Shown: positions 1 to 8,464 of the stretch, in pieces
How positions within the stretch are numbered: position 1 is the stretch's first letter
Layout of the letters: every line of letters starts with the position of its first letter
Assembly (NCBI GenBank): GCA_022600255.1
Contig: JAHZKU010000228.1
Coordinates: forward strand, 1 to 38,308
DNA: 38,308 bases
Origin: Actinomycetes bacterium
Lineage (GTDB): Bacteria > Actinomycetota > Actinomycetes > S36-B12 > GCA-2699445
Reading direction: 5' to 3'
The notes under the pieces: model-generated
What the model was told of the DNA's origin: nothing
The model's input: the letters and a program-made list of their open reading frames with translations, nothing else
The model's database searches: none
Program-made: the position numbers and the translations under genes

Positions 1-874
1 CAGCTTGCACGGCCCCATCGTCCAATATGACCGCACCCGCAACATTCGCGGAGTGACGCAACCACAGAAGTCTGCTTGGCACCCGTTTGCCGGTTACATG
101 GAAATATGTCCCGATTGCCTCACCTGTCAGCGCCGCGGCGGCACTAGAACTCTGGGCAAGCAGCACAGGAACACCCGCACCCGTTGCGATCCGCGCGGCC
201 GCCACTTTGGTCTTCATGCCCCCGCTGCCGACCCCCACAGCCCCAATGCCACCGGCCTCGACACCAGCCAGATCAGCGTCAGAAAAGACGTCGGAAATCT
301 GCCTGGCCTCGCGGCGGTTTGGGGGTTGATCGAACAGGCCAGAGACATCGCTGAGCAGCACAAGGGCGTCGGCGTGCACGAGATGCGAGACCAGTGCGGC
401 CAATCGGTCGTTGTCCCCAAACCGAATCTCGTGGGTGGCCACGGTGTCGTTCTCGTTCACGATCGGAACCACACCAAGTTCCAACAGTCGGTACAGGGTT
501 CGTTGGGCATTGCGATAGTGCGAACGGCGAATCATGTCCTCAGCGGTGAGCAGGACTTGCCCAACCGCCAAGCCGCGCGCTGCGAAGGCGGCGTCGTAGG
601 CCGCCAATAGTGCCCCCTGACCAACACTGGCCGCCGCTTGCTGGGTGGCCAAGTCGGCTGGCCGCTTCTTCAGCCCCAACACCGGAAGTGCTGCGGCAAT
701 GGCACCACTGGTGACAACAACAACTTGCCGGTTGTCCTCGATCACATCCGCGAGGGCCGTTACCAGCCTGCGAACCGTGGCCACATCTAACGCACCATTT
801 CGGTCAGTCAGCGACGACGATCCGATCTTGACCACAACGCGCTTTGCCTGCCCGAAAGGGCTGCGATCCTGCAC
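1..874 (-). CDS. proB: Glutamate 5-kinase, C-terminus cut by window edge
   Basis: Catalyses ATP-dependent phosphorylation of L-glutamate, the first step of proline synthesis in the cytoplasm. Translating the minus strand from the GTG at 872-874 gives about 291 residues: an amino-acid-kinase fold starting VVVKIGSSSLTD, then VVVTSGAIAAAL, the substrate-loop region IVNENDTVATHEIRFGDND, LLSDVSGLF and GSGGMKTKVAAARIA, all typical of ProB. The last readable residues (after GTYFHVTGKR) lead into what would be the PUA domain, so the gene is truncated by the window and not by mutation. The GTG lies three bases after the obgE stop, so it is probably translated from the same message as rplU-rpmA-obgE. 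The GTG start is inferred from this spacing; no strong Shine-Dalgarno is visible. Confidence 0.93.
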   Translation of the reverse strand, partial: MQDRSPFGQAKRVVVKIGSSSLTDRNGALDVATVRRLVTALADVIEDNRQVVVVTSGAIAAALPVLGLKKRPADLATQQAAASVGQGALLAAYDAAFAARGLAVGQVLLTAEDMIRRSHYRNAQRTLYRLLELGVVPIVNENDTVATHEIRFGDNDRLAALVSHLVHADALVLLSDVSGLFDQPPNRREARQISDVFSDADLAGVEAGGIGAVGVGSGGMKTKVAAARIATGAGVPVLLAQSSSAAAALTGEAIGTYFHVTGKRVPSRLLWLRHSANVAGAVILDDGAVQA

Positions 875-877
875 GCT

Positions 878-2227
878 TTACCCCATCCGCCGGTCAGTGC
901 CGCGCGGGCTGGCTTCCTTGTCTTCGCCTGCCGGAATCGTGGGTTCCCAATCAAAAGCAACGGCATTGTCCTTGGGACCGATGATCACCGTGCAACCGGC
1001 CGTTGCCCCCAACTTCAACAGTTCTTCCTCAACGCCCAACCGAGCCAACCGGTCCGCTAGGTATCCGACGGCCTCATCGTTGCCGAAGTCGGTCTGGGCG
1101 ACCCAGCGCTCTGGCCGCGACCCGGTAACGACGTAACCATCTGGGCCCAGTTTGACCGTGAACTCCGACTGATCCACCGGCTTGGGTCGCAACACCACCC
1201 GAGGAGCGCCGGATATGGCCCGGGGAGCGGCTGCGATCACTTGCGCCAACGCAAATTTGAGGGGACGCAACCCTTCGTGGGTGGCGGCACTGATCTCAAA
1301 GACCGGCCAACCGCGGGCTTCAATCTCTGGTCGCACCATCTCGGCAATATCCGCAGCCTCGGGCACGTCCACCTTGTTCAGCGCCACGATTCTTGGGCGG
1401 TCTGCGAACCCGCCATATTCGGCAAGTTCGGTCTCCATGGCCGCCAGATCTGCGATCGGGTCTCGACCGGGTTCTTCGTTGGCACAGTCCACAACATGCA
1501 CAATCACCGAGCAACGCTCGATGTGACGCAGGAACTCAAGTCCGAGACCCTTGCCCTGGCTGGCCCCCGGGATCAGCCCGGGTACGTCGGCAATCGTGAA
1601 CTTGGTGTCGTCGGCATCCACCACGCCCAGATGGGGGACGAGGGTCGTGAACGGGTAGTCGGCAATCTTGGGTTTGGCTGCGGACAACGCGGCGATCAGG
1701 CTGGACTTGCCCGCACTGGGGAACCCCACCAACGCAGCATCGGCGACCGTTTTGAGTTCGAGGTCGAGTTCCAGGAACTCGCCTTCTTCCCCTAACAGCG
1801 CGAAACCGGGCGCCTTGCGCCGCTTTGAGGCTAGGGCGGCGTTTCCTAACCCGCCACGGCCACCGGCAGCCAGCACAAACGTCGTACCGGCACCGGTCAG
1901 GTCGGCGAGTTCCTCGCCGTGCCTATCAACAACAACAGTGCCATCGGGCACGCTCAGAACGAGATCCTCGCCATCCGCACCGGCCCGGTTCCCACCTTTG
2001 CCGGGTTCGCCCTTCGGGGCGTTCAGATGGGGTCGTCGCTGCAGGTCAAGCAGGGTTGACGTGCTGGGATCCACCACCAGGATGATGGAACCGCCCTGAC
2101 CGCCGTTTCCGCCGTCTGGGCCGCCCAGTGGTTTGAACTTTTCGCGGTGCACAGAGGTGCACCCGTTGCCGCCATTACCAGCCTGCGCGTAGAGGTGTAC
2201 CCGATCGATAAAAGTAGGGGTCGCCAT
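878..2227 (-). CDS. obgE: GTPase Obg/CgtA
   Basis: Essential ribosome-associated GTPase that acts in 50S maturation and stress control. The 449 residues show the three-part Obg layout: a glycine-rich Obg fold (about 1-158, with GGPDGGNGGQGG and APKGEPGKGGNRAGADG), a G domain with P-loop GFPSAGKSS (168-176), switch I YPFTTLVPHLG, G3 DVPG (214-217) and NKVD, and a C-terminal OCT domain (about 345-425, FTVKLGPDGYVVTG) followed by a short charged tail. The length is normal for Actinobacteria. It follows rpmA by 38 bases and precedes proB by 3. The ATG sits in an imperfect 16-base palindrome (2219-2234, 7 of 8 pairs). Confidence 0.97.
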   Translation of the reverse strand: MATPTFIDRVHLYAQAGNGGNGCTSVHREKFKPLGGPDGGNGGQGGSIILVVDPSTSTLLDLQRRPHLNAPKGEPGKGGNRAGADGEDLVLSVPDGTVVVDRHGEELADLTGAGTTFVLAAGGRGGLGNAALASKRRKAPGFALLGEEGEFLELDLELKTVADAALVGFPSAGKSSLIAALSAAKPKIADYPFTTLVPHLGVVDADDTKFTIADVPGLIPGASQGKGLGLEFLRHIERCSVIVHVVDCANEEPGRDPIADLAAMETELAEYGGFADRPRIVALNKVDVPEAADIAEMVRPEIEARGWPVFEISAATHEGLRPLKFALAQVIAAAPRAISGAPRVVLRPKPVDQSEFTVKLGPDGYVVTGSRPERWVAQTDFGNDEAVGYLADRLARLGVEEELLKLGATAGCTVIIGPKDNAVAFDWEPTIPAGEDKEASPRGTDRRMG

Positions 2228-2265
2228 GGGGACCTCAGGTGGTTCCTAGACCGGCCAGCGGCTCG

Positions 2266-2520
2266 TTACGCCTCAACCAGAACGTTAATGACGCGCCGGC
2301 CCCGGCGGGTGCCGAAGTCAACCACACCAGCCTGCAGTGCGAAAAGCGTGTCGTCGCCACCGCGGCCGACATTGTCGCCGGGGTGGAAGTGGGTGCCGTT
2401 CTGCCGCAGGATGATCTCGCCAGCATTCACCTGTTGTCCACCGAATCGCTTCACACCGAGGCGTTTTGCGTTCGAATCCCGACCGTTGCGCGTGGACGCC
2501 GCGCCCTTCTTGTGTGCCAT
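2266..2520 (-). CDS. rpmA: 50S ribosomal protein L27
   Basis: Structural 50S protein whose N-terminus reaches the peptidyl-transferase centre. The 84 residues begin MAHKKGAASTRNGRDS and contain GVKRFGGQQVNAGEIILRQ and the signature GDNVGRGGDDTLFAL, full length for L27. There is no Firmicutes-type cleaved N-terminal extension. The gene starts 3 bases after the rplU stop, the near-universal rplU-rpmA pair. Confidence 0.98.
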   Translation of the reverse strand: MAHKKGAASTRNGRDSNAKRLGVKRFGGQQVNAGEIILRQNGTHFHPGDNVGRGGDDTLFALQAGVVDFGTRRGRRVINVLVEA

Positions 2521-2523
2521 GGT

Positions 2524-2838
2524 TCAGTTTCCTGTCTCGATCGCGGTAACGCGCAGTCGGGTCAAGTCCTGTCGGTGACCCTGGCGGCGCTTGTAGCCGG
2601 TCTTGTTCTTGTAGTGCTGGATGTGAATCTTTGGACCCCGGAAGTGCTCCACAACCTCAGCGTCAATGCTGACTTTGGCGAGCTCCTCAGGGCTACTGGT
2701 CACGGCGCCGTCGGCCACCACGAGGACAGCGGGCAGGGACACGCTGCTGCCTAGATCATCTTTGAGGCGATTGATCTCAATCTGATCGCCCACGGCGACT
2801 TTCTCTTGTCGGCCGCCGGCCTTAACGATCGCGTACAC
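2524..2838 (-). CDS. rplU: 50S ribosomal protein L21
   Basis: 50S subunit protein that binds 23S rRNA. The 104 residues start MYAIVKAGGRQEKVAVGD and end with the conserved basic RNA-binding stretch HYKNKTGYKRRQGHRQDLTRLRV, as expected for full-length L21. The start is GTG, preceded on the minus strand by GAGGGAG six bases upstream, a good ribosome-binding site. It is the first gene of rplU-rpmA-obgE-proB and is separated from rne by a 408-base region holding paired hairpins close to the start, so an autoregulated leader is plausible (inference). Confidence 0.97.
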   Translation of the reverse strand: MYAIVKAGGRQEKVAVGDQIEINRLKDDLGSSVSLPAVLVVADGAVTSSPEELAKVSIDAEVVEHFRGPKIHIQHYKNKTGYKRRQGHRQDLTRLRVTAIETGN

Positions 2839-2850
2839 GCCCAGCTCCCT

Positions 2851-2906
2851 CTTCAGCCACTTTTCGTGGCGGTCTTGTCCAACTCTTCAGCTACTTGCGT
2901 GGCTGA
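2851..2906 (-). promoter_or_regulatory. Paired hairpins in the rplU 5' leader
   Basis: Two related stem-loops lie 13-68 bases upstream of the rplU GTG. The distal one (2887-2906) folds in the minus-strand RNA as UCAGCCAC-GCAA-GUAGCUGA, eight positions with one C-A mismatch around a GNRA tetraloop. The proximal one (2856-2870) is GCCAC-GAAAA-GUGGC. Their DNA is a degenerate direct repeat (2851-2870 against 2885-2903). The second stem ends just before the GAGGGAG ribosome-binding site. This resembles ribosomal-protein autoregulatory leaders, but I do not recognise a named family; the function is inferred. Confidence 0.45.
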
Positions 2907-3000
2907 CCTATCTGCCAGGGACGCGTGAACGCGAACGCTGGCCACAACTAAACACTGCGGCTTATGGCCTGCAACCAAGCCTGGTCTGCCGACGGACCCA

Positions 3001-3165
3001 CAGTTGCTGATCCGAAGGGCACCTACTCGGGTGATCCATCAGAGCGACTGTCGCCCAACCTACTTGAGCGAACTTCCGTGCTGCCAGACCGACAGTTTTG
3101 CTGATCCGAAGAATCACTCAGGCGCTCCCGGAACCATCCGACACTACTGGAACGAATGGCCTGGA
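3001..3165. repeat. Degenerate ~94-base direct repeat upstream of rplU
   Basis: The 14-mer TTGCTGATCCGAAG occurs at 3004-3017 and again at 3098-3111, 94 bases apart. Similarity extends on both sides: CAG before each copy, and after each a diverged stretch with ACTC(A/G)GG, GATCCATC/AACCATC, CTACT and GAACGAA/GAGCGAA. It looks like an old tandem duplication in the rne-rplU intergenic region. No coding or mobile-element character is visible. Confidence 0.5.
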
Positions 3166-3246
3166 AATCACCAGGAACCTGGCGTGAACCCTTCAGTGCA
3201 AACACACCGAACTCTAATCTACGGAGTCCGTTCCCCAGCGTCAAAC

Positions 3247-5526
3247 TCAGCCCTGGTTGGTCTCACCCGCATCAGCACCCGATTCCCCGGCGTGCTCCTG
3301 CACAGTGGCCTCGTCGCTTGTGCTTGCCCCGCTGCTCTGGCTACCCAGATTGTCCTGACGACCAGCGCTGTCCGCGTCCTGGTCAGCCTTGCCGGACTCT
3401 GGTTGGTCTGGTGACGGCTTGGCCGGTTGGTCCTGACCGCCCTCGGTGTCCTGGTCGCCACCGTCTGAGTCAGTGGCCGCGCGCGCGGCCACTTCTGCCG
3501 GATCGTGCGCCCCTGGTGGACGAGCGGCCCGTCGGCGTTCTGTTGGCTTGTGCTCCACAGGCATGGAGTGAACTTTCTCACCACGACCGTTGCAGCAGTC
3601 GCACGGCTCGCTGAAGGTCTCCATCAGGCCTTGTCCGATCCGCTTGCGCGTCATTTGCACTAGCCCCAGGGAACTAATCTCGGCAACCTGATGCCGGGTG
3701 CGGTCGCGGCCAAGACACTCCACGAGACGGCGGACCACCAAGTCCCGGTTGTTTTCCAGAACCATGTCAATGAAGTCGACCACAATGATGCCGCCAACAT
3801 CTCTGAGCCGCAGTTGGCGAACCACCTCTTCGGCTGCTTCGAGATTGTTCTTGGTAACAGTCTCTTCCAAGTTGCCGCCCTGCCCGACGAAGCGGCCAGT
3901 GTTAACGTCCACGACCGTCATGGCCTCGGTACGGTCAATGACTAGCGATCCCCCGGACGGCAGGTAGACCTTGCGATCCAAGGCTTTGGCCAATTGTTCG
4001 TCGATGCGATGCGCCGCGAAGATGTCGTCCGAATCGGTCCAGTGCTGCACACGTTCGGACAATGACGGAGCATTGTCAGCCACATAGGCGTTGAGCGTCT
4101 CCCAGATCTCATCACCGCTGACGATCAAGGACTTGAAGTCAGAGTTGAAGATGTCTCGGACAACCCGAAGCGCCAGGTCAGGTTCGCTGTGGAGCGGCGC
4201 GGGGGCCTTGGCCGACTTTGCTTTCTCGTTCAGCTGGTTCCAGTTCTTGTGGAGCACCTCCACATCACGAGCTAGGTCTTCCTCAGAAGCACCCTCAGCC
4301 GCGGTTCGCACAATGACACCAAAACCATCGGGCACGACCTCTTTGAGGACCGCCCGCAACCGGGAGCGCTCCTTAACAGGAAGTTTTCGACTGATGCCGG
4401 TCACCGATCCATCGGGCACCAGCACCACAAAGCGGCCAGGCAACGAGATCTGGCTCGTGAGACGTGCGCCTTTATGACCAACCGGGTCTTTGGTGACCTG
4501 AACCAAGACTTCGTCCCCAGAGGAGAGTGCTTGTTCAATGCGCTTCGGTTGACCCTCGAGGCCAGCGGCATCCCAGTTCACTTCACCGGCGTACAGGACG
4601 GCGTTGCGACCGCGACCGATATCGACAAACGCGGCTTCCATCGAAGGTAGGACGTTCTGCACACGCCCCAAGTAGACATTGCCGACCTGTGAGCTGGCCG
4701 TGGCCTTGTTGACGTAGTGCTCCACGAGAACGTCGTCCTCGAGCACCGCGATTTGGGTCAGTTTGCCTTGCTGGCGCACCACCATGGTGCGTTCCACCGA
4801 CTCGCGCCGGGCGAGAAATTCCGCCTCGGATAGCACGGGAGCACGACGGCGCCCGGACTCTCGGCCTTCGCGGCGGCGCTGCCGCTTCGCTTCCATCCGG
4901 GTGGAACCTTTAACGGCGGTGACTTCGTCTGAGCCCGAGCCGCCGCCCCGTTTGCGGGCCTGACCACCCTCATCATCACGGCGGCGGCGTCGGCGGCGCC
5001 GTTTGCCGCCATCGCCATCGCCATCACCGTCACTGCCGGTATCGGCTTCGTCGGGCCCGGCCGCAGCGTCCTCATCCTTGTTTTGCTGCTTGTTGCCCTT
5101 CTTGCCTTTGTTTCCGCCGCCCTTGCCGCCGGACTTTCCGCCCGACTTGCCACCGGGACTCTTGGACTTGTCTTTGTTCCCGTCCTGCTTTTGACTGCGG
5201 CGGGGTGGCCGCTCGTCGCCGGTGTCTGCGGCGCCATCGGCCCCTGCATCGTGATCGGATTCTGAGTGAGATTCTGGCACCTGCGGCGGAGGCTGAAACA
5301 GCAGCGCACCCGTGCCGGGGGCACCAGGTTTTTCGGCCTTCGCAGTCTCTGGCGGCTTCGCCGAATTGGCTTCTGGCTCCTTGGCCGCCGAGCCGGCAGC
5401 AGAAAAGGAGACAGCAGGGCCAGCCGCTCGTTTCGCGGTGCGCCGCGGTCGTTTGGGACGACTTGGCTGGGTGGCAGTCTGCTGATCGGTTGGAGTCTCC
5501 GGGCCTGATTCTTCTTCGTCGAGCAT
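3247..5526 (-). CDS. rne: Ribonuclease E/G
   Basis: Endoribonuclease that starts mRNA decay and rRNA processing. The catalytic core is internal: an S1-like domain (about 279-360, VGNVYLGRVQNVLPSMEAAFVDIG), DNase I-like catalytic residues D540 (VVDVNTGRF) and D584 (IVVDFIDM), and a zinc-link motif CDCCNGRG at 642-649. It is flanked by disordered arms: about 230 N-terminal residues with K/G-rich runs (111-150) and an Arg block (175-183), and an acidic Gln/Ser/Asp-rich tail from about 655. Long N-terminal extensions are usual in actinobacterial RNase E. The ATG has AAGGGA eight bases upstream and lies at the centre of a perfect 16-base palindrome. The gene follows the DUF2344 gene by 45 bases. 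Confidence 0.95.
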   Translation of the reverse strand: MLDEEESGPETPTDQQTATQPSRPKRPRRTAKRAAGPAVSFSAAGSAAKEPEANSAKPPETAKAEKPGAPGTGALLFQPPPQVPESHSESDHDAGADGAADTGDERPPRRSQKQDGNKDKSKSPGGKSGGKSGGKGGGNKGKKGNKQQNKDEDAAAGPDEADTGSDGDGDGDGGKRRRRRRRRDDEGGQARKRGGGSGSDEVTAVKGSTRMEAKRQRRREGRESGRRRAPVLSEAEFLARRESVERTMVVRQQGKLTQIAVLEDDVLVEHYVNKATASSQVGNVYLGRVQNVLPSMEAAFVDIGRGRNAVLYAGEVNWDAAGLEGQPKRIEQALSSGDEVLVQVTKDPVGHKGARLTSQISLPGRFVVLVPDGSVTGISRKLPVKERSRLRAVLKEVVPDGFGVIVRTAAEGASEEDLARDVEVLHKNWNQLNEKAKSAKAPAPLHSEPDLALRVVRDIFNSDFKSLIVSGDEIWETLNAYVADNAPSLSERVQHWTDSDDIFAAHRIDEQLAKALDRKVYLPSGGSLVIDRTEAMTVVDVNTGRFVGQGGNLEETVTKNNLEAAEEVVRQLRLRDVGGIIVVDFIDMVLENNRDLVVRRLVECLGRDRTRHQVAEISSLGLVQMTRKRIGQGLMETFSEPCDCCNGRGEKVHSMPVEHKPTERRRAARPPGAHDPAEVAARAATDSDGGDQDTEGGQDQPAKPSPDQPESGKADQDADSAGRQDNLGSQSSGASTSDEATVQEHAGESGADAGETNQG

Positions 5527-5534
5527 ATGCTCGA
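5519..5534. promoter_or_regulatory. Perfect 16-base palindrome centred on rne start codon
   Basis: TCGAGCATATGCTCGA is its own reverse complement, with its centre immediately before the A of the rne ATG (5524-5526). As RNA it can form a 6-bp stem with loop AUAU, placing the start codon at the loop-stem junction. RNase E of enterobacteria is autoregulated through its 5' UTR; whether this element acts similarly is inference. Confidence 0.5.
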
Positions 5535-5571
5535 TCCCTTCACGGCTTCCGGCGCAATACCTAGACGAAGC

Positions 5572-6360
5572 CTACGTTGGCGGATCAGCCGCGGCCGATC
5601 CGAAAGCTTGTTCGTCGACGTCCTTGTCTCTCGCCAATGGATCGCCGGGAAAGCCCGACGACTCCCGCAGGGGACCCTGCGCCAGCCGCGTAATCAATGC
5701 GGTCGTGGGCGGATCCAGATCCGTGCGTTCTACGAGAACGGACAGGATGTCGTCCGGTCGCACGGCAGGAATTTGGTGCTGCACAACCACTCGCAGTATC
5801 GCACAAGTTTGCCCTGGTGCTGTGCTCCCCGACGAAACGGTGTGTGAGACCCAAGCCGACGACAGGTCTACGTCCTTGCGACCGGACTTGGTGATACGGG
5901 TGAACACAACGGGTCGCGCGGCCAGCAGCACCGCCAAGGCCGAGTCGAGTTCCGCGGGTTCGCTGCCAAACAACTCCAGCTGCCAGTGACTCACATGCAG
6001 TTGGTCGGCCAGCTTTCCGCCGCCCGCGGGAATAGCCTCCACGATGTCGAACCCGTCCGGCAGGGCTCTGCTGACGACCTCAGTGAGAAGCTGCGGATCC
6101 ACAGCAGTCCGCAGCCCAAGCTCAATGTATTCCGCATGACTGGCAGCTCCGGTTGGAGCCGCGTTGGCGTAGGAGATTCTGGGGCGCGGGGAGAATCCGC
6201 CGCTATAGGCGATTGGGACGTCGGCACGGCGAATGGCCCGCTCCAGCGATCGCTGAAAATCGCGGTGACTGGCGAAACGCATCCGACCTGTCTTGGTATA
6301 CCGGCACCGCAGCCGCTGGACCACCGGCTGGGCCTCGTTGGGAGGAACCCGCTTAGCCAT
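5572..6360 (-). CDS. TIGR03936/DUF2344 radical SAM-associated protein
   Basis: Matches the DUF2344 family by its hallmark opening: LRCRYTKTGRMRFASHRD, FQRSLERAIRRADVPIAYSGGFSPRPRISY and a following A(E)YIELGL. The family is found beside, or fused to, the radical SAM protein encoded just upstream, and the pair is normally next to rne; its reaction is not established. The 262 residues have a variable C-terminus ending in an acidic tail. The start overlaps the end of the radical SAM gene by 8 bases, consistent with translational coupling. Confidence 0.92.
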   Translation of the reverse strand: MAKRVPPNEAQPVVQRLRCRYTKTGRMRFASHRDFQRSLERAIRRADVPIAYSGGFSPRPRISYANAAPTGAASHAEYIELGLRTAVDPQLLTEVVSRALPDGFDIVEAIPAGGGKLADQLHVSHWQLELFGSEPAELDSALAVLLAARPVVFTRITKSGRKDVDLSSAWVSHTVSSGSTAPGQTCAILRVVVQHQIPAVRPDDILSVLVERTDLDPPTTALITRLAQGPLRESSGFPGDPLARDKDVDEQAFGSAAADPPT

Positions 6361-8320
6361 TGGTGCCCGCCCGCGCGACTGGGTCTAGGCTGCGTGCCGC
6401 GATCGACTCGTCCCACTCCTCGGCGCTTTGGTCGTGGGGGCCCACCTGGATCAACGTGTCCATCTGGTCACAGACGCCGCAGGCCGAGCATGGGGTCCAG
6501 CGGCAATCGCCCACTTCGTCCTCAGACAGAGCGTCTTGCCAGTCCTGCCAGAGCCAGTCTGCATCCAGACCAGAATCCAGATGGCCCCAGGGCAGGACTT
6601 CGGGGAGCGTGCGTTCCCGCTCGGTGAACCATTCCAAGGACACTGGCGTGTCAGCAAACACCTTGTCGGCGGCCTGCGCCCAACGGTCGTAGCTGAAGTG
6701 CTCACTCCAGCCATCGAAGCGACCACCTTGGGCCCAGACTTCTTCGATCACCTCAGCAACCCGACGATCGCCGCGCGCCAGCAATCCCTCGATGATGCCG
6801 GGCTTACCATCGTGGTATCGAAATCCAATGGCCTTCGCGTAGCTCCGGTCCGATCGGATCTCCTCGCGCAGAATCCGGAGCCGATGGTCAGTTTCCTCAG
6901 CGGACAACTGACCCGCCCACTGGAACGGGGTGTGCGGCTTGGGGACAAACCCGCCAATACTGACAGTGCACCGGATGTCGCGGCGTCCGGAAATCTCGCG
7001 GCCACGATCGATGACCGCTTTCGCCAGCCGGGCGATCTGAAGCACATCTTCGTCCGTCTCAGTTGGCAGCCCGCACATGAAGTAGAGCTTGACGTGGCGC
7101 CACCCACTCTCGTAGGCCGCCGAAACAGTGCGGATCAGGTCCTCTTCAGAAACCGTCTTGTTAATCACCTTCCGCAGCCGCTCGCTGCCGCCTTCGGGGG
7201 CGAAGGTCAGACCACTACGCCGACCATTTCGGGACAGTTCCTTAGCGAGTTCGACGTTGAAGGCGTCCACTCGGGTGCTGGGCAGACTCAACGAGGTCTG
7301 TGTGCCCTCATAGCGATCCGCGAGCCCGCTGGCCAGTTTGCCGATCTCGGAATGGTCGGCGCTGGACAAGCTCAACATGCCCACTTCGGCAAATCCGGTC
7401 TTATCCAAGCCGCTATCCACCATCTTGGCCACGGTGGCGGCGGATCTTTCCCTTACCGGCCGGGTGATCATCCCAGCCTGGCAAAACCGACAACCGCGGG
7501 TACAGCCTCGGAAGATCTCCACACTCATCCGCTCATGCACGGTTTCGGTGACCGGGACCACAGGCGCTTTCGGGTACGGCCACTCGTCCAAATCCAGCAA
7601 GGTGTGCTTGGCTACCTGCCATGGCACCCCACTCGCGTTCGGGACTACCCGCTCAATGTGGCCATCATCGCCATAACTGACCTCATACATCCCGGGTACA
7701 TAGACCACGCCAGACGCGCTCAGCTGCGCCAAGAGCCCGGTGCGACCACCCGGCCGCCCAGCATCTTGCCAGGCCAGGATCAGCTTGGACACCGCCAACA
7801 CGGCCTCTTCGCCGTCTCCGATGACAGCCGCGTCGATGAAAGGGGCGATCGGCTCGGGATTGAAAGCGGCATGGCCGCCCACGATGACCAAGGGGTGTTC
7901 GTCACGACGATCGGCCGCCCGCAGCGGAAGCCCCGCCAGATCAATCGTATTGAGCATGTTTGTGTAGCCCAGCTCCGTGGACAGGCTCACCCCAATGACG
8001 TCGAAGTCCGCCAGTGACCGGTGGCCATCCACGGTGAAGGCCGGCACCTGCGCCTCACGCATCAGCGCATCTAGGTCCGGCCAAACGGCGTAGGCGCGCT
8101 CAGCCAGGATTTCTGGCTGCTCATTCAGGACTTCATACAGGATCTGCACGCCCTGATTGGGTGATCCCACCTCGTAGGCGTCTGGGTAGAGCAACGCCCA
8201 ACGGAGCCTGGCAGATTCCCAGGGTGTGGTAATGGCGTTGACCTCACCGCCCACATATTGAATTGGCTTGTTGACGTTGCCAAGCAGTGGTTCCAACTGC
8301 GGAAACAGTGACGGACTCAC
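6353..8320 (-). CDS. B12-binding-like radical SAM protein, TIGR03960 family
   Basis: Predicted 4Fe-4S radical SAM enzyme of unknown reaction. An N-terminal cobalamin-binding-like segment (LLYPDAYEVGSPNQGVQILYEVLN; VIVGGHAAFNPEPIAPFIDAAVIGDGEEA) precedes the cluster motif FRGCTRGCRFCQ (Cys 273, 277, 280 from this start). The C-terminal part carries CRWTPCSACGVC, a further Cys-rich site typical of the family. I place the start at GTG 8318-8320, giving VSPSLFPQLEPLL, because GAGGT lies six bases upstream and family members begin there; the longer frame to 8425 would run into the divergent lytic transglycosylase region. About 655 residues. Confidence 0.93.
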   Translation of the reverse strand: MSPSLFPQLEPLLGNVNKPIQYVGGEVNAITTPWESARLRWALLYPDAYEVGSPNQGVQILYEVLNEQPEILAERAYAVWPDLDALMREAQVPAFTVDGHRSLADFDVIGVSLSTELGYTNMLNTIDLAGLPLRAADRRDEHPLVIVGGHAAFNPEPIAPFIDAAVIGDGEEAVLAVSKLILAWQDAGRPGGRTGLLAQLSASGVVYVPGMYEVSYGDDGHIERVVPNASGVPWQVAKHTLLDLDEWPYPKAPVVPVTETVHERMSVEIFRGCTRGCRFCQAGMITRPVRERSAATVAKMVDSGLDKTGFAEVGMLSLSSADHSEIGKLASGLADRYEGTQTSLSLPSTRVDAFNVELAKELSRNGRRSGLTFAPEGGSERLRKVINKTVSEEDLIRTVSAAYESGWRHVKLYFMCGLPTETDEDVLQIARLAKAVIDRGREISGRRDIRCTVSIGGFVPKPHTPFQWAGQLSAEETDHRLRILREEIRSDRSYAKAIGFRYHDGKPGIIEGLLARGDRRVAEVIEEVWAQGGRFDGWSEHFSYDRWAQAADKVFADTPVSLEWFTERERTLPEVLPWGHLDSGLDADWLWQDWQDALSEDEVGDCRWTPCSACGVCDQMDTLIQVGPHDQSAEEWDESIAARSLDPVARAGTNG

Positions 8321-8464
8321 AATCGACCTCAAGTCAGCGATAGGTGAAACAGTTTGCGTAAGTCTTAGGGTAAGCGGCGACGCGACGTATCGGACAATCC
8401 GGCAAACACACCGGCCATGACACACATCACGCGTATCTGCGGGAAATCGGGAAACAATAGGACG

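Larger units (their letters stand above)
2839..3246. other. 408-base rne-rplU intergenic region
   Basis: No convincing gene. It holds the paired rplU leader hairpins (2851-2906) and a degenerate direct repeat (3001-3165). The short minus-strand reading frame here (73 codons) is Arg/Ser-rich, has no recognisable motif and is treated as noise. I see no strong U-tailed terminator after rne and no confident -35/-10 pair, though rplU presumably has a promoter in this stretch. Confidence 0.6.

Noticed and set aside
4979..5140. GC-rich low-complexity DNA in rne as a possible repeat element
   Set aside because: It codes in frame for the K/G/R/D-rich disordered arm normal for actinobacterial RNase E.
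6428..8017. 529-codon plus-strand open frame antisense to the radical SAM gene
   Set aside because: It is the mirror of a well-supported gene in a GC-rich genome; the translation has no family motif and no ribosome-binding site.
8321..8425. 35-codon N-terminal extension of the radical SAM protein
   Set aside because: The extension lacks family similarity and ribosome-binding site, and GTG 8320 has GAGGT at the right distance.
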